Positions 10,683-20,625 of a stretch of DNA of 56,704 nucleotides are shown here, piece after piece (the first letter of the stretch is position 1; every line of letters starts with the position of its first letter). The position numbers and the translations under genes are program-made. Source of the stretch: Byssothecium circinans (taxonomy: Eukaryota > Ascomycota > Dothideomycetes > Pleosporales > Massarinaceae); assembly GCA_010015675.1 (NCBI GenBank), contig ML977065.1, positions 1 through 56,704 on the forward strand, given 5' to 3'. The notes under the pieces are model-generated. The model was not told the origin of the DNA. It searched no databases and worked only from the letters and a program-made list of their open reading frames with translations.

Positions 10683-13060
10683 GGAAATACAGAGGATATG
10701 AGACACCATGGCGCAGCATGGTCAAGTCTCTTGGGCTTTTCGGAACACAACTCGGTGGTGGTGGACGTTGGAAAGAACTCTAGCGTTAGCGCAGCTCTGC
10801 TTGCATGGCGTGGGAGGCTTCCCGAGTCAGACATTTCTTCGTCTATTTCTGTTGCTGCTGCCATTGAGGAGCTTTGGTAAGTTGGCCTTTCGCATAAGCT
10901 GTTGTTCACTGATTGCACAGCAGGTCTTCTTTCCCCCGACTCCCTCGCATTCCGCCAACCTCTTGCCGCTTCCTCGACCACTCTTTTCCGCTTTTTCGTA
11001 AGTCTCTCTCTCATTTTCTACGCTCCCCAACATTCCCTTCCGTTTCCCCCCAACCTATCCCCTCATCGGCGCCTCGGATTCCTCGCGACGTACTCTTCCA
11101 TAGTCTTCGCGCCACCTAAACGCCTAGAGAAACCCATACCCGCCGCATCCCTGACACGGGCACCTCGAATATTCCTCCTAGAGACATGGGGTCTGGGTTC
11201 CAGGAAGTACCGACCTACAAGCCAGCCCGGCACAAAGGCACGAGGGCAAGTCGGCAATATGGGTGAACACCCCGTGGCAGCGCGGTATCCGCAGTCTGCA
11301 ATGTGGACTTGTCTTGGATGCGGTTTTCGGTCGACGTCAGATAAGTACCCTGGTGCGCGCTGCTCTACGGTCGCATGGGAGGTTTTGCTGAACTCGGACA
11401 TTTCTTTTTCTGTTGCAAGTTTGCCGGCGGTTTCGGAGATTGGCTTCAAGAGCCTGGCTTTATTGCTGGTAAGTATGTTATTCCTTTTCCTTTTAATCCT
11501 GCACGTTCTCTGTTTCTTTTTTTCCCTTGTGTTTTCGCGCCTTCAACATTCAGCTTGTTTGCTTCCTTCACATCGCCATCTCACCATCCCCGAACCCCCC
11601 ACACGTACGGCATAGGCTTTTTTGCCTTCAACGTTCGGCGACATCGTACTGGGCGTCTACTTCCTCATAGTATGCGGCCGGTGCGATAACGCCAAGAAGA
11701 ATCGTCATCCACCACCGCACCTGCAGACACGGGCATAGCTCGTAACAGCCCGGCACAAAAATTGTAGTATCTGTTGGCCATTGGGCTTTTGCCCTAGCTA
11801 CAGAGCAGTGTAGCGGAATTGCAGTCCGCAAGGTGGATTTGTCTTGCTAGGTGCGGTCTTGGGCGGTCGACGTCGGAAGGAACCCTAGTGCGCGCTGCTT
11901 CACGGTCGCATGGGAGGTTTTCCGGACTCGTACATCTCTTCGGTTGGTTTTTCTGTTGCTGTTATCGTTCAGCCTTCGGAGCATAGGCTCTTTACCTTGT
12001 AAGTACATTTCCTTTCCTTCCCTCTCGGCGCATTGTCTTCTCGACATCTTCTAGCACTCCTTTCATTCTACACCTCTTTGTCACCACCATGTCAGCTTCA
12101 AGCCACTCCATCACGGCGAGACGGCATCGGCGTCTACTCTTCCATAGTAATCGCTTGCCTACGCTATCGCCCATATCAACCCTACCCCGCCCACGTCTCC
12201 AGACACGGGACCACTGAGATCGTTTTGGCCTCAGCCCGGCAAAAGAAACGATTACGGATGAAGAATTCAAGAGAAGCCCCTGGAGCAGCACGGATAAGAT
12301 AGCAGTCTGCTTTCGCAGACTTGTCTTGTGGGATGTGGACGGGGTCGACGCCGGAACGAACCACTGGATGCACTGCTCATGGTTAGACGGGAGGTATTCC
12401 AGGCTCAGACATTATTTCCTTTGTGCATGCAGCTTTTCTCTTCGAGAAGCTGAACCACGACTGACGATGTAGGTTGCTATGACGATCGAATCGCGATGCC
12501 TCCATGTTTTGTTGAAGGAAAGAATTCCAATGGTTTGGTAAGTTTCCTCCTGCGCATTCCTCTTACTCCTATCTCTCCCTATTTTACCCATTATTCCTGC
12601 GATCGTTTCACATCACCCGCCTCTTACTGCGTCTGCATTCCCTCCCTTCGTTATTTCCTTCTCCTATCTACACCCCAAGACCCCTCCACCAGACGCACGT
12701 CTTTCAACGGCGAGCCCCGGCACCCAGCGACTTCCCATTCCATGGATCATCGCATGCCCTCCGCCAAGATTAAATCCCCACCACTCTCCACTCCAGACAC
12801 GGACAAATCGTTGGCATCAGAGACATGGGGTCTGGTCGGCCACGATGAAGACAGGGACGTGCAAGAAAACTACAACGTTGACAGTCGCGCAGACGAGGAA
12901 ACTCGGTCTGTGTTCGACATACTGCGGGGCAGCGCCGTTCATTTGGAGTCTGCATTAGCAGAGTTATCTGTCTGGGTGGGGGTGTGGTGACGACGTTGGA
13001 AAGAACCTTAGGGCGCGCTGCTTACGGTCGCGTGGGAGGTTTTCCGACTCGGACATGTTT
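10683..13060 (+). repeat. Five diverged tandem units of about 0.5 kb with a ~95-bp core
   Basis: Related cores lie at about 10741-10848, 11309-11403, 11839-11937, 12320-12413 and 12969-13060. Each holds a GACGTYGGAA-like segment, then GCGCTGCT, a GGTCGCATGGGAGG-like block and a final ACAT. Three are preceded by GCAGTCTGC-type hairpin arms (11291, 11821, 12302). Four successive cores are separated by GTAAGT-led introns with pyrimidine-rich 3' ends. The terminal ACA suggests a family of H/ACA-type RNAs in the same host transcript, but I could not draw a convincing two-hairpin fold. The units are real repeats; their function is an inference. Confidence 0.55.
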
Positions 13061-13476
13061 AAGTAGAAATGTTCATGGATTGTTTGCTCTCATATATTTG
13101 TTTCCGGTTGGTGTAGCAGCGATATTGAGTGAGATGAACCGGCATTCGTTTCTTGAGTGAAGTGAAGACGGAGGACGTGGCTTTCAGAATTCAGTGGTGT
13201 TCAAGTTTTTTTAATTGCTTGCCATATTCGCCAGGGAGTGGTTTTGCAGATTCCGCTTCGTTGGAAGAACGGCCTACGGTGATGGGTTGATCAAAGTGAG
13301 ATGAATCTAAGTGCCTTATGTAAGCCGATAGCTCTTCCCCATTCCGCGGTTGACGGGTCCATGACTTCCAACACACAAAATGTGCCAACCAACATGACGC
13401 ATCCATCGTTTCCTTCGTCCTCTATCTTTTCTTTTCCAAGGCCAAATCCACGCGTCTGCTCTTCCCTGCGCGGTTC

Positions 13477-14991
13477 ATGATGGCCAATATGTCTATGAGG
13501 GGCGCAGGAGCAGTTCGGGGCCGTCCGCGCGGACGCGGACGGGGACGTGGTCGAGGAGGAAAGACGATGCTCGTACGTGAAGCGCGCCAAACTCATGTCG
13601 AAGCTTTGGAGCTAATGGTTGATGCACAGTGGGAATGGGAAACATACAAACCTGGCCCCGAAGTCTACGACAGCCTCTTCCGCCTGCGCAAAGCGCCGCC
13701 GACCATCACGCACATGCTGTCGAACGAATGCCCTATTCCGAACGCCCAATCGCGAATCGTACGCCGCCAGCAGACCGAAGACGAGTTCTGCAGAAACTAT
13801 TACGTCGTGCACATTACGTACTCTCCCTCGGGCGACGTTTCTTCGAGCGGCAGCGGGAACGGGAGCGAAGAGGTGGTACATGTGGATGTTGGCAGCATAC
13901 GGAATTACGTGTCACAGCGCGAGATAGAGCGCTTCGAGAATGCAGAGTTCAACGCAGAGGCCGAGGCCATAGCTGCTGCTGAGCGCGCGGAGGCGGACGA
14001 ACTGGCGCGAAAGAGGCTGGAAAAGAATGCGCGGATGCCGGGCATAGGACGCGGCGGTAGAATGCTGAGCGGTCTAGGTCTGGACCCGGATGCAGGGCCC
14101 CGGACGAGAGGACGTCCTCGTGGTCGTGGGCGGGGAAGAGGTAGAGGCAGAGGTAGTTGGCGCGGAAGAGGAGGCTATCAACCTACGAGTGAGATGGCAC
14201 AGGTCGAACCAGACGCCCTGAGTCGTGAGGACGAGGATGACGCCCTGAGTCGCGAGGACGAGCATGACACCTTTCAGCGCCTAATTGCAGAATCAGAAGA
14301 CGAAGAGTCATCCGATCCACGAGCAAAACCTGCGTCCCCAGACCTCGCTCGCTCGTCCTTCCTTGCCAACAGCGCTCTGCCCGTCTCGCCCATCGCCGTA
14401 GCTAAATCACTACACCTGCTTCGGGAGACGCCAGACGAAGAGGACGAAGACGACTCGGTAGACGCCCGATCCGTGTCCAGCGCCGCAGCGCAATTACAAC
14501 TGGAGCGCCATGAACGGCATTCTATCGATGACGAGGGTGAAGAAGACCGGCACCGCGTCAAGAGGCGAAGAACCGAAAGTTTCACAACTATGGCCTCTAA
14601 GCTATCTTCACTAAAGCAGCAATACGTCGCGGAGACGCCTGAAGCTAAATTCGAGTCGGAACCCGATAACCCCATCGACATGCCCTCATCTCCACAGCTC
14701 CCGGAGCTCCCACAGCAGCTGATACGGCGAGACCCCGAGGAGGAGCGTTTCGTCGACCGGGAAGACGAGGAGGGAGAGGAGGAAAATGATACAGAGGAGT
14801 ACGTCGTGGAAGCCATTGTAGACCACAACTTCGACAGTGGGCTGAAGTACTATCTGGTCAAATGGCAAGGCTACGAAGACAGCAGCGACTGGTTGGAAGA
14901 GAGCGAACTGGCTGATGCGGCCGAGTTGGTCGAGGAGTACCACAAGAGGCTCAGGAGGAGAAGGTTGAAAGGGAAGCAGGCGGTGCGTTGA
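13477..14991 (+). CDS. AT-hook/RGG protein with C-terminal chromodomain
   Basis: A single-exon 504-aa protein, probably nuclear and chromatin-bound. Two Arg/Gly/Pro tracts (about residues 14-29 and 209-232) contain GRPRGRGRGRG, fitting AT-hook DNA binding or RGG RNA binding. The middle is acidic and serine-rich with a DALSREDE repeat. The last ~60 residues form a chromodomain: YVVEAIVDHNF, then KYYLVKWQGYEDSSDWLEE, with the aromatic cage positions present. A chromodomain at the C-terminus after a long disordered region is not the HP1 arrangement, so I do not call it HP1. The start is one of two adjacent ATGs (13477 or 13480). The preceding 400 bases are free of other genes. Confidence 0.85.
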   Translation: MMANMSMRGAGAVRGRPRGRGRGRGRGGKTMLVREARQTHVEALELMVDAQWEWETYKPGPEVYDSLFRLRKAPPTITHMLSNECPIPNAQSRIVRRQQTEDEFCRNYYVVHITYSPSGDVSSSGSGNGSEEVVHVDVGSIRNYVSQREIERFENAEFNAEAEAIAAAERAEADELARKRLEKNARMPGIGRGGRMLSGLGLDPDAGPRTRGRPRGRGRGRGRGRGSWRGRGGYQPTSEMAQVEPDALSREDEDDALSREDEHDTFQRLIAESEDEESSDPRAKPASPDLARSSFLANSALPVSPIAVAKSLHLLRETPDEEDEDDSVDARSVSSAAAQLQLERHERHSIDDEGEEDRHRVKRRRTESFTTMASKLSSLKQQYVAETPEAKFESEPDNPIDMPSSPQLPELPQQLIRRDPEEERFVDREDEEGEEENDTEEYVVEAIVDHNFDSGLKYYLVKWQGYEDSSDWLEESELADAAELVEEYHKRLRRRRLKGKQAVR

Positions 14992-15191
14992 CATTTTCCA
15001 TGTCAGTCAATTCGTTCTATTGCCGGAGGGGGCAACCGTTACTATCATGGGGATGACCGGCAAATATACCCAAACAATCACACATCTACTTGAACATCGA
15101 AGTCGGTATCAAATCTGAAGGAATGATTACCCTCTCTTTTCTCGTCATGCCAATCTCATGCAGCCCTCCCCTACTCATGATACCTTGTACG

Positions 15192-15725
15192 TTACTCATG
15201 AATGCCCGTCTCATCGTGTCTGTTCTTGAGTCCGCTACACTCTGTACAGTTCCTACAGCTATTCCTTGTCAGTCGAGAGTCCTCTACCCATCTTACAGAG
15301 GAAACTTACTTGATGCAGTCCACGCAATTCGTGAGGTTCCGCGAGTCTTCGCATCCTGTACAGTCCGTGCCTATCGTCGATATCAGTCGCATCCTAAACA
15401 CGATTCCAGGTTGGACTAAGCACCTACAATTTCGACAATCTACGCACGACTCACAGTCGGTACAATTACTACATCTCACGCAATCTGCAAATCATAAATC
15501 ATGGATCGTTGAGAGGATTTCGAAGCGGAGAGAAACGTACCCATGCAGTCGGTGCAGTTGTTGCAGTCTTGATGGATTGATGTGAGTACGTTGCAGGGGA
15601 TATATGGATAAGGAAGCAGACTGACCTTTGCAGTTCTTGCAGTTTGAGTTATTGTGGTTTCCGTTCTTGACGTTTTTCTCGTTGACGAGGGAGGATGCTG
15701 TCTCGGACGAGTGCGAGCAGCCCAT
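15192..15725 (-). CDS. 103-aa protein with Cys at every third residue
   Basis: Five exons, complement(15192..15258, 15310..15370, 15428..15484, 15541..15567, 15626..15725), join in frame to 103 aa; the introns are 51-58 nt. The donors are GTCAGT, GTACGT, GTAGGT and GTAAGT. The protein has 20 cysteines. From Cys29 to Cys68 there is one every three residues (14 in a row), mostly as x-Asp/Asn-Cys triplets. The same register returns at Cys77-Cys89. The start MGCSHS fits N-myristoylation at Gly2 (Ser6) with palmitoylation at Cys3, suggesting membrane attachment. A metal-binding or beta-helical structure is plausible. I recognise no named family. It is convergent with the chromodomain gene, 200 bp away. 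Confidence 0.8.
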
Positions 15726-16215
15726 GACGCTGGCGATGAACAAAACCGATAGGAACGGACGTTATATGGATGCGAAGAAAGTGTCGACAAGTAGAGAAGT
15801 ATTCACAATTCTAGAGCTTGTACAATATGCGTTGTACCAGGGGCTAGTGGTTCTGTGTCTTTATGGTGGTTTGCCTGACATGCGAGTCCGCGACGTCATC
15901 CTCGTATAGTGCTGATAAGGCAAGGAGGGGTGACGTCTCTCGCCCCAAGGGACGAACCAACAACTTCACGCAACCCGGATGTGAATGCGAAGGCTTATCA
16001 AGAATATTCAAGCTACTGAGCGATGGAAATGAGATGGACGGTCGCTGATTGATATGTATGCCGCGCGGTCTAGCTGCGGTGACGCGACGCCGACATTGAG
16101 CAGGAACTACCTCAAGGTACCGCTTGACTCCGGACGTCAACATCACGACTACAACACCTCTCGGAAAACACGTCCCCCTCAACATTCTTCAACCACATTC
16201 CCAACGCCCGTGAGG

Positions 16216-16990
16216 CTATTCCTGATGATCCCGCCTCCTCCTACTTTTGCCCGCCACTAAAGCGCTCAACTTCGAAAATGACGCCCCGGAAATCTCAAAC
16301 TGCGCAACACCCGCCTCGAACTCTCTCGCAAACCACCCCCGCAACTCGACACCAAATAATGAGTCTACTCCGTACGCGCCTATCGGTCTATGCATGTCTA
16401 TCTCCCCTCGCAAGCTATCCAGTCTACCCTACAACTTGTCGACGAGTGCTTCTGTAACCACATTTCTTGCTTCTTTTTGCGAAGCAGCAGTCGCAAATCT
16501 CTCTCTCCGGGCACTTTGATCCCCTTCAACTTGGCTAGCTGCCATGCGCGTCTTCTGCCCGTGGTTACCATGTCGGAATAATGGCTGGTGAGTAATGGCC
16601 ATTTTATCGATGCCTTTCCCATCGCCCGACCCAAGGCCGATGATCGGCTGGCTGAGTGTCGGGCTTAACAGCGGATGATCCGGATTACAGTAGTAGTCAA
16701 GGACAGCGTAGAAGTAGTCCCGCGATATCTCATCCAGGGCGCCGTATCCAAGGACACGATCGAGAAAGCCTAGCGTCTCTAAGGCCATCGTCCTTCAAAG
16801 CGCCGAGGACTAGTGAGACGGCTCGCTGGCCGGTGGAAACACGAAAGCGAGCCAGTGCGTCCATGTGGCTATTTCCTGCTGCGTAATTTGCTTGGCCGTG
16901 TAGCCCGACGACACTGGATGCAGATGATAGCATGACGAAGAAGTCGAGGTCTCAGGAACCGAGTGTCTTGCAGTCGGTTCCCATGCGCCA
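16216..16990 (-). pseudogene. Decayed type I polyketide synthase tail (KR-ACP)
   Basis: The minus strand holds the C-terminal end of a fungal highly reducing PKS, broken by stops and frameshifts. A ketoreductase part reads [12 protein letters not shown], then [19 protein letters not shown], with a TGA just upstream. A frame change near 16800 leads to [20 protein letters not shown]. After another break near 16415 comes an acyl carrier segment, IGAYGVDSLFGVELRGWF, whose DSL serine would carry phosphopantetheine. No upstream KS, AT or DH remains in the window. The fragment ends beside an MFS fragment, so a metabolite locus was probably lost here. Confidence 0.85.
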
Positions 16991-16995
16991 GGCTT

Positions 16996-17384
16996 GGTAC
17001 TCCATTTGATCTCTGTAAGCCTGCCTTAAATATTATCCACCTTTGCATATGCTAATTTGTTCTTCAGCAATTGCTTCAGGTGCGATCATTCGGCTTCGCT
17101 TTCTCGGAGGCGTCATTGGTCTCGCCCTCGGAACGAACGTTTTGAACTCCCGTGTGAAATCGAAACTATCCAACGTCATTGATCCAGACACTCTTGCGTC
17201 GCTATTTCGAAATACAGGAGTCTTGAAGACAATCTCTCCAACAAAAAGAATAGACATCACCCGAATGTTTGCAGAAGAGCATGATTTCCAGAATACCATC
17301 ATGATCGTTTTCGCGGCGGCGCAGACACTGGTGATAATCATTTTCTGGAATAGAAAGTGGGCAGCAAGAGACTTGATCCAATAG
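16996..17384 (+). pseudogene. Last exon of an MFS drug/toxin exporter, truncated
   Basis: The frame IASGAIIR, FLGGVIGLALGTNVLNSRV and IMIVFAAAQTLVIIIFWNRKW matches the last helices of a DHA-type (14-helix-like) MFS exporter. A 53-nt intron remains in front at 17015-17067 (donor GTAAGC, branch TGCTAAT, acceptor TTCAG). Upstream exons are gone, replaced by the opposite-strand PKS remnant. About 110 of the usual 550 or so residues are left, so it cannot function as a transporter. Confidence 0.8.
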
Positions 17385-17555
17385 GCAGTACGGCCCACTT
17401 GGAAGGAAAACGGCATTTGGTGGGGAAAATCTCGGGGAGTAATTAGCCATGCAGGTTGTTGGAATGGACGAATAACCCAAAATTTACAAGGTGCACGCTT
17501 ACTTTAACCTTGCTATTTCAGTCTATTACGGCCGGCATGCTACCTGCTAGGTATG

Positions 17556-17564
17556 CATAAATAG
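17556..17564 (+). promoter_or_regulatory. TATA-like element of the adenylation gene
   Basis: CATAAATAG lies 58 bp upstream of the ATG at 17622, followed by a C/A-rich leader (CCACACACCTCCACTAC) typical of fungal 5' UTRs. The position is reasonable for a fungal core promoter with transcription starting near 17585. Confidence 0.45.
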
Positions 17565-17621
17565 CGGTCTTCACACTATTTCCAGACCACACACCTCCAC
17601 TACAAAATAACGACTCCAAAG

Positions 17622-19345
17622 ATGGCACCAGGACTGACACCGTGGCCGTCAACGCGCAATACCCTGCTTGTCCATCAAGTCGACAAGATTGCAAAGCATC
17701 ACCCGGAAACTCTGTACGCCGTACTGCCCAGGTCGCCAGATACCGTGACAGATGGATTCCGCGAAGTGACGTATCGCCATCTAGGCAACGCAGTCAACGG
17801 CATTGCATCGTGGATCGAACGAACGCTAGGCAAAAGCGAAGACGGCACTTTCCCTACACTGACATACTTCGGTCCAAACGACTTGCGACACGCATTTCTG
17901 CTGTTGGGTGCGGTGAAAGCGGGCTACAAGATGCTTTTTCCGAGTCCTCGTTACGGCGCAGAACCGCTAGCCGCCTTAATAGGCACACTTGGCGGCACAG
18001 TAATGCTTGTGCCAAAGAGTAAGCACCAAGCACAAATTGTGGATCAGGTTCTCGCGCATCGGCAAATGAGCATCCACACAGTGCCAGACTTGGACCAACT
18101 TCTGGATGAGCAGCATCAAGACTACGCCTATGAGAAGACGTTCGATGACGCCCGGTCCGAACCGCTTGTCGCTCTGCATACCTCGGGCACCACTGGGTTT
18201 CCCAAACCAATTATATGGACGCACGACTGGGCTGATAGCTTTGGGCTGGAGCGCTCCTTGGAGCCACCGCAGGGATTTGAATCTATGGATGGGCATCTTC
18301 TAGGGACGAGGGTCCTAAGCTTCATGCCTCCTTTTCACGTACGTCAGCATTGCATCTGAGAGCCCGTTTCACTACTGTACTAATTTGCTGATTCATGCAG
18401 GCATCAGGCATTTTCGGGGGCATGTTTTTCTCCTTATGTCGAGGCTCTGTGCTTATCTACCCACCTTCCGGTGTTCCGCCTTCAGCAGCCGTAGCGGTTG
18501 AGATGCTGCGATACACGAAAGCTGACACGCTCGCTATGCCTGCGCCTTTCCTCGAAGCGATCGCCGCCGCGCCACATATCTTAGATGAAATCGCTTCGCG
18601 CACCAAGGTTGCCATGTATGCAGGAGGCGACCTCGCCGCTGCTGCGGGCGACGTGATTGCCTCTAAGATGCATCTTTTCACTGCCTGTGGGTCGACTGAG
18701 ATGGGGTTATGGCCCATCCTTGGACGTAAAGAGATGCAGCAAACGGACCGCTGGCACTACATGCACTTTCACCCTGCCATGAACGTAAAGATGCAAAGGA
18801 CCTCCGAAGCGGAAAACATATACGAGGCCGTGGTTGAACGAAATGAAGATCTGGACGGCGTAAATTCATACGTCCAACCCATCTTCAAGCTGTTCCCCCA
18901 TCTCCGGCACTACAACACTGCCGACTTGTTTACCCCACATCCATCTGACCCGAACCTATGGCAGTTCTACGGGCGCGCAGACGATTTACAAACGTTTGCG
19001 GATGGTGGGAAGTACCATCCTGTTGCAGTGGAAAATCTCATTTCCCAGCATCCCAACGTCAGTGAAGCTCTTCTTGTTGGCACCGGATGCCCACAGGCTG
19101 CCCTGCTTCTACGCTTGCGAGAAGGGGGTGAAGGGGGCCTTGGGGCTGTTTGGCCGACAATCCAGGAGGCAAACAGGATGTGTCCTGCGTATGCTGTCAT
19201 CACGCGGTCGCTGGTTTATCTTGTCGATGCAAGCCAGCCATTCCCCAAGACGGCGAAAGGCACGGTGCAACGAAAAGCAACCGCAGAAATGTACAAGGAG
19301 GAGCTGAACAAGCTTTTCAAGCGGCGCGGAAGCGGAGGGAAGTAG
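17622..19345 (+). CDS. Stand-alone NRPS-like adenylation protein
   Basis: Predicted to activate a carboxylic acid as its adenylate. Two exons (17622..18338, 18401..19345; 62-nt intron, donor GTACGT, branch TACTAAT) give 553 aa. The motifs are complete: A3 HTSGTTGFPKPI, A5 ACGSTEMG, A7 YNTADLF, A8 YGRADDLQTFADGGKYHPV, and A10 PKTAKGTVQRK with the catalytic Lys. The protein stops straight after A10, with no carrier, reductase or thioesterase domain. The closest style is the A domain of fungal A-T-R or A-T-TE NRPS-like enzymes. A separate hotdog thioesterase gene starts 55 bp downstream on the other strand. Either it is a free adenylate- or CoA-ligase or a truncated NRPS-like enzyme that kept its frame. 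Confidence 0.9.
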
Positions 19346-19399
19346 ATGTATGTATTACAAAAATAAAATTGCAATGAATGCATGGATTGACTACATGTA

Positions 19400-20098
19400 C
19401 TACAAATTTGAGCCGGACCGTTTTGGATTATGCTCCTTGTCCCACTGGGTCTTGACAGCATTGGCCTTCTCCGCCTTCTCCACAATGAACGCGTGGAGCT
19501 GATTGTACGGCTCCCCAGCCTTGGTTAGATCGGCCGGTTTCCCCGTCTTGAAATCTACAAAGACAATCCAACCTGCGCACTCGGCGACGACGTCTTGTTG
19601 GCGCAGCGACCAGATAGTGGTGGTGGTGAAATAACGATCAGGCTGAACCCGACTTAGGCGGTTTCCCACAAGAACCTGGAGCAGTCAGGATCGAAAATTC
19701 CCACGTCCATCCAATACATCTACCCAGATGAAAGGGCCACATACCGAGTCCGGATACGCTGTCATCCGCCTCAAATCGTATTGGTAGCCCTTCAAAACAG
19801 GCCCAATGCCCTTCCCTTTCAACATGCCCACAAACTTGTCTCCCATGACATTGGAAAATGATTCCAACAGTCGCATATTCCCTGTACTTGCGTATTTGGC
19901 GTATATTGGGTTTGAGACGTGGTTGTTGGGGTCAAGATCCGAGGACCAATCGACGGGAATCTCGGTCAGCGAGTCGAAGTCGTAGCCCATGGCCACAGCG
20001 GTTTCCACGGCCGTTTTACGCAGAGAATCGTACGGGCTGGGGGCAGTGGGATGGAAGTTCGACGATGCGGAGAGGGGTTTTTTGAAAGGCGACGCCAT
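19400..20098 (-). CDS. Hotdog-fold (4HBT-type) thioesterase-like protein
   Basis: Probable acyl-CoA or acyl-carrier thioesterase. Two exons, complement(19400..19675, 19745..20098), with a 69-nt intron (donor GTATGT, acceptor CCAG) give 209 aa. The hotdog signature DLDPNNHVSNPIYAKYAS resembles the D-x-x-x-H-V-N-N-x-x-Y motif of 4HBT proteins, with Asp and His kept. The second exon continues with FTTTTIWSLRQQDVVAECAG, the long strand of the fold. The ATG at 20098 (MASPFKKPL) is used. The gene is convergent with the adenylation gene and in the same orientation as the UstYa-like gene upstream, a layout usual for a small metabolite locus. Confidence 0.82.
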
Positions 20099-20625
20099 GG
20101 TTGGCGGGTGATATCGCGACAAGAGATGCAGAATGCTCCAGCTTAATGGTGGAAAGGACAGAGTAGAATTGAGAGGTGGGAATTCCGAGTTACCTCCTAG
20201 GTCTTGTCGTATTTATTCTTGCCTCCACCTTCTGAGCGTTGGTCGTGCTACTTGTACATGCCTGCTGTGCCGTCTGGGTGCACGACCCATCATCCGGCTG
20301 AGGCGTCGGCAATAATGACGATGCGGAACGGCAGACGCGCTCCTGCGGCGCAGCTAATTTGTCGAGGCTCAATACCCAGGTACAGTATGGAATTTTAACG
20401 CACTCTGCGTGGCCTGCTGCAGCGGCATCACTCGCCACAGTCACTCGGTACCATGGCTGATTAAAACGGACTTTCAGACGACTTTATATACATCAGCCCA
20501 AACATTAGTCACGTGATCGACGGAAGTCGACCGAGACATATTGCCATTTCCCATGGAATATTGTCTCATTCCACGCACTATAATCGCCTACTATATTGTC
20601 ATCATTCATTCGAGAGACTCATTCT

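Larger units (their letters stand above)
7997..13060 (+). ncRNA. Intron-rich non-coding transcript, snoRNA host gene
   Basis: Seventeen GTAAGT donors lie on the + strand: 7997, 8323, 8423, 8558, 8813, 9062, 9276, 9514, 9789, 9932, 10156, 10390, 10877, 10998, 11469, 11999 and 12538. They pair with acceptors preceded by GCTAAC/CTGAC branch sites. Implied exons are tiny: 8511-8557, 8755-8812, 9238-9275, 9476-9513, 9740-9788, 9875-9931, 10117-10155 and 10348-10389. Joined exons of 9238-9513 contain stops in all three frames, so a protein is unlikely. Most introns of the first half carry a C box (RTGATGA) and a downstream D box (CTGA), as expected of a snoRNA host gene, where introns are the functional product. 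The 8423 donor lies inside a predicted snoRNA and is probably not used. Transcript ends are not determined. Confidence 0.7.

Noticed and set aside
16429..16933. Two separate small minus-strand genes
   Set aside because: Both belong to one PKS tail in shifted frames (KR followed by the post-KR region).
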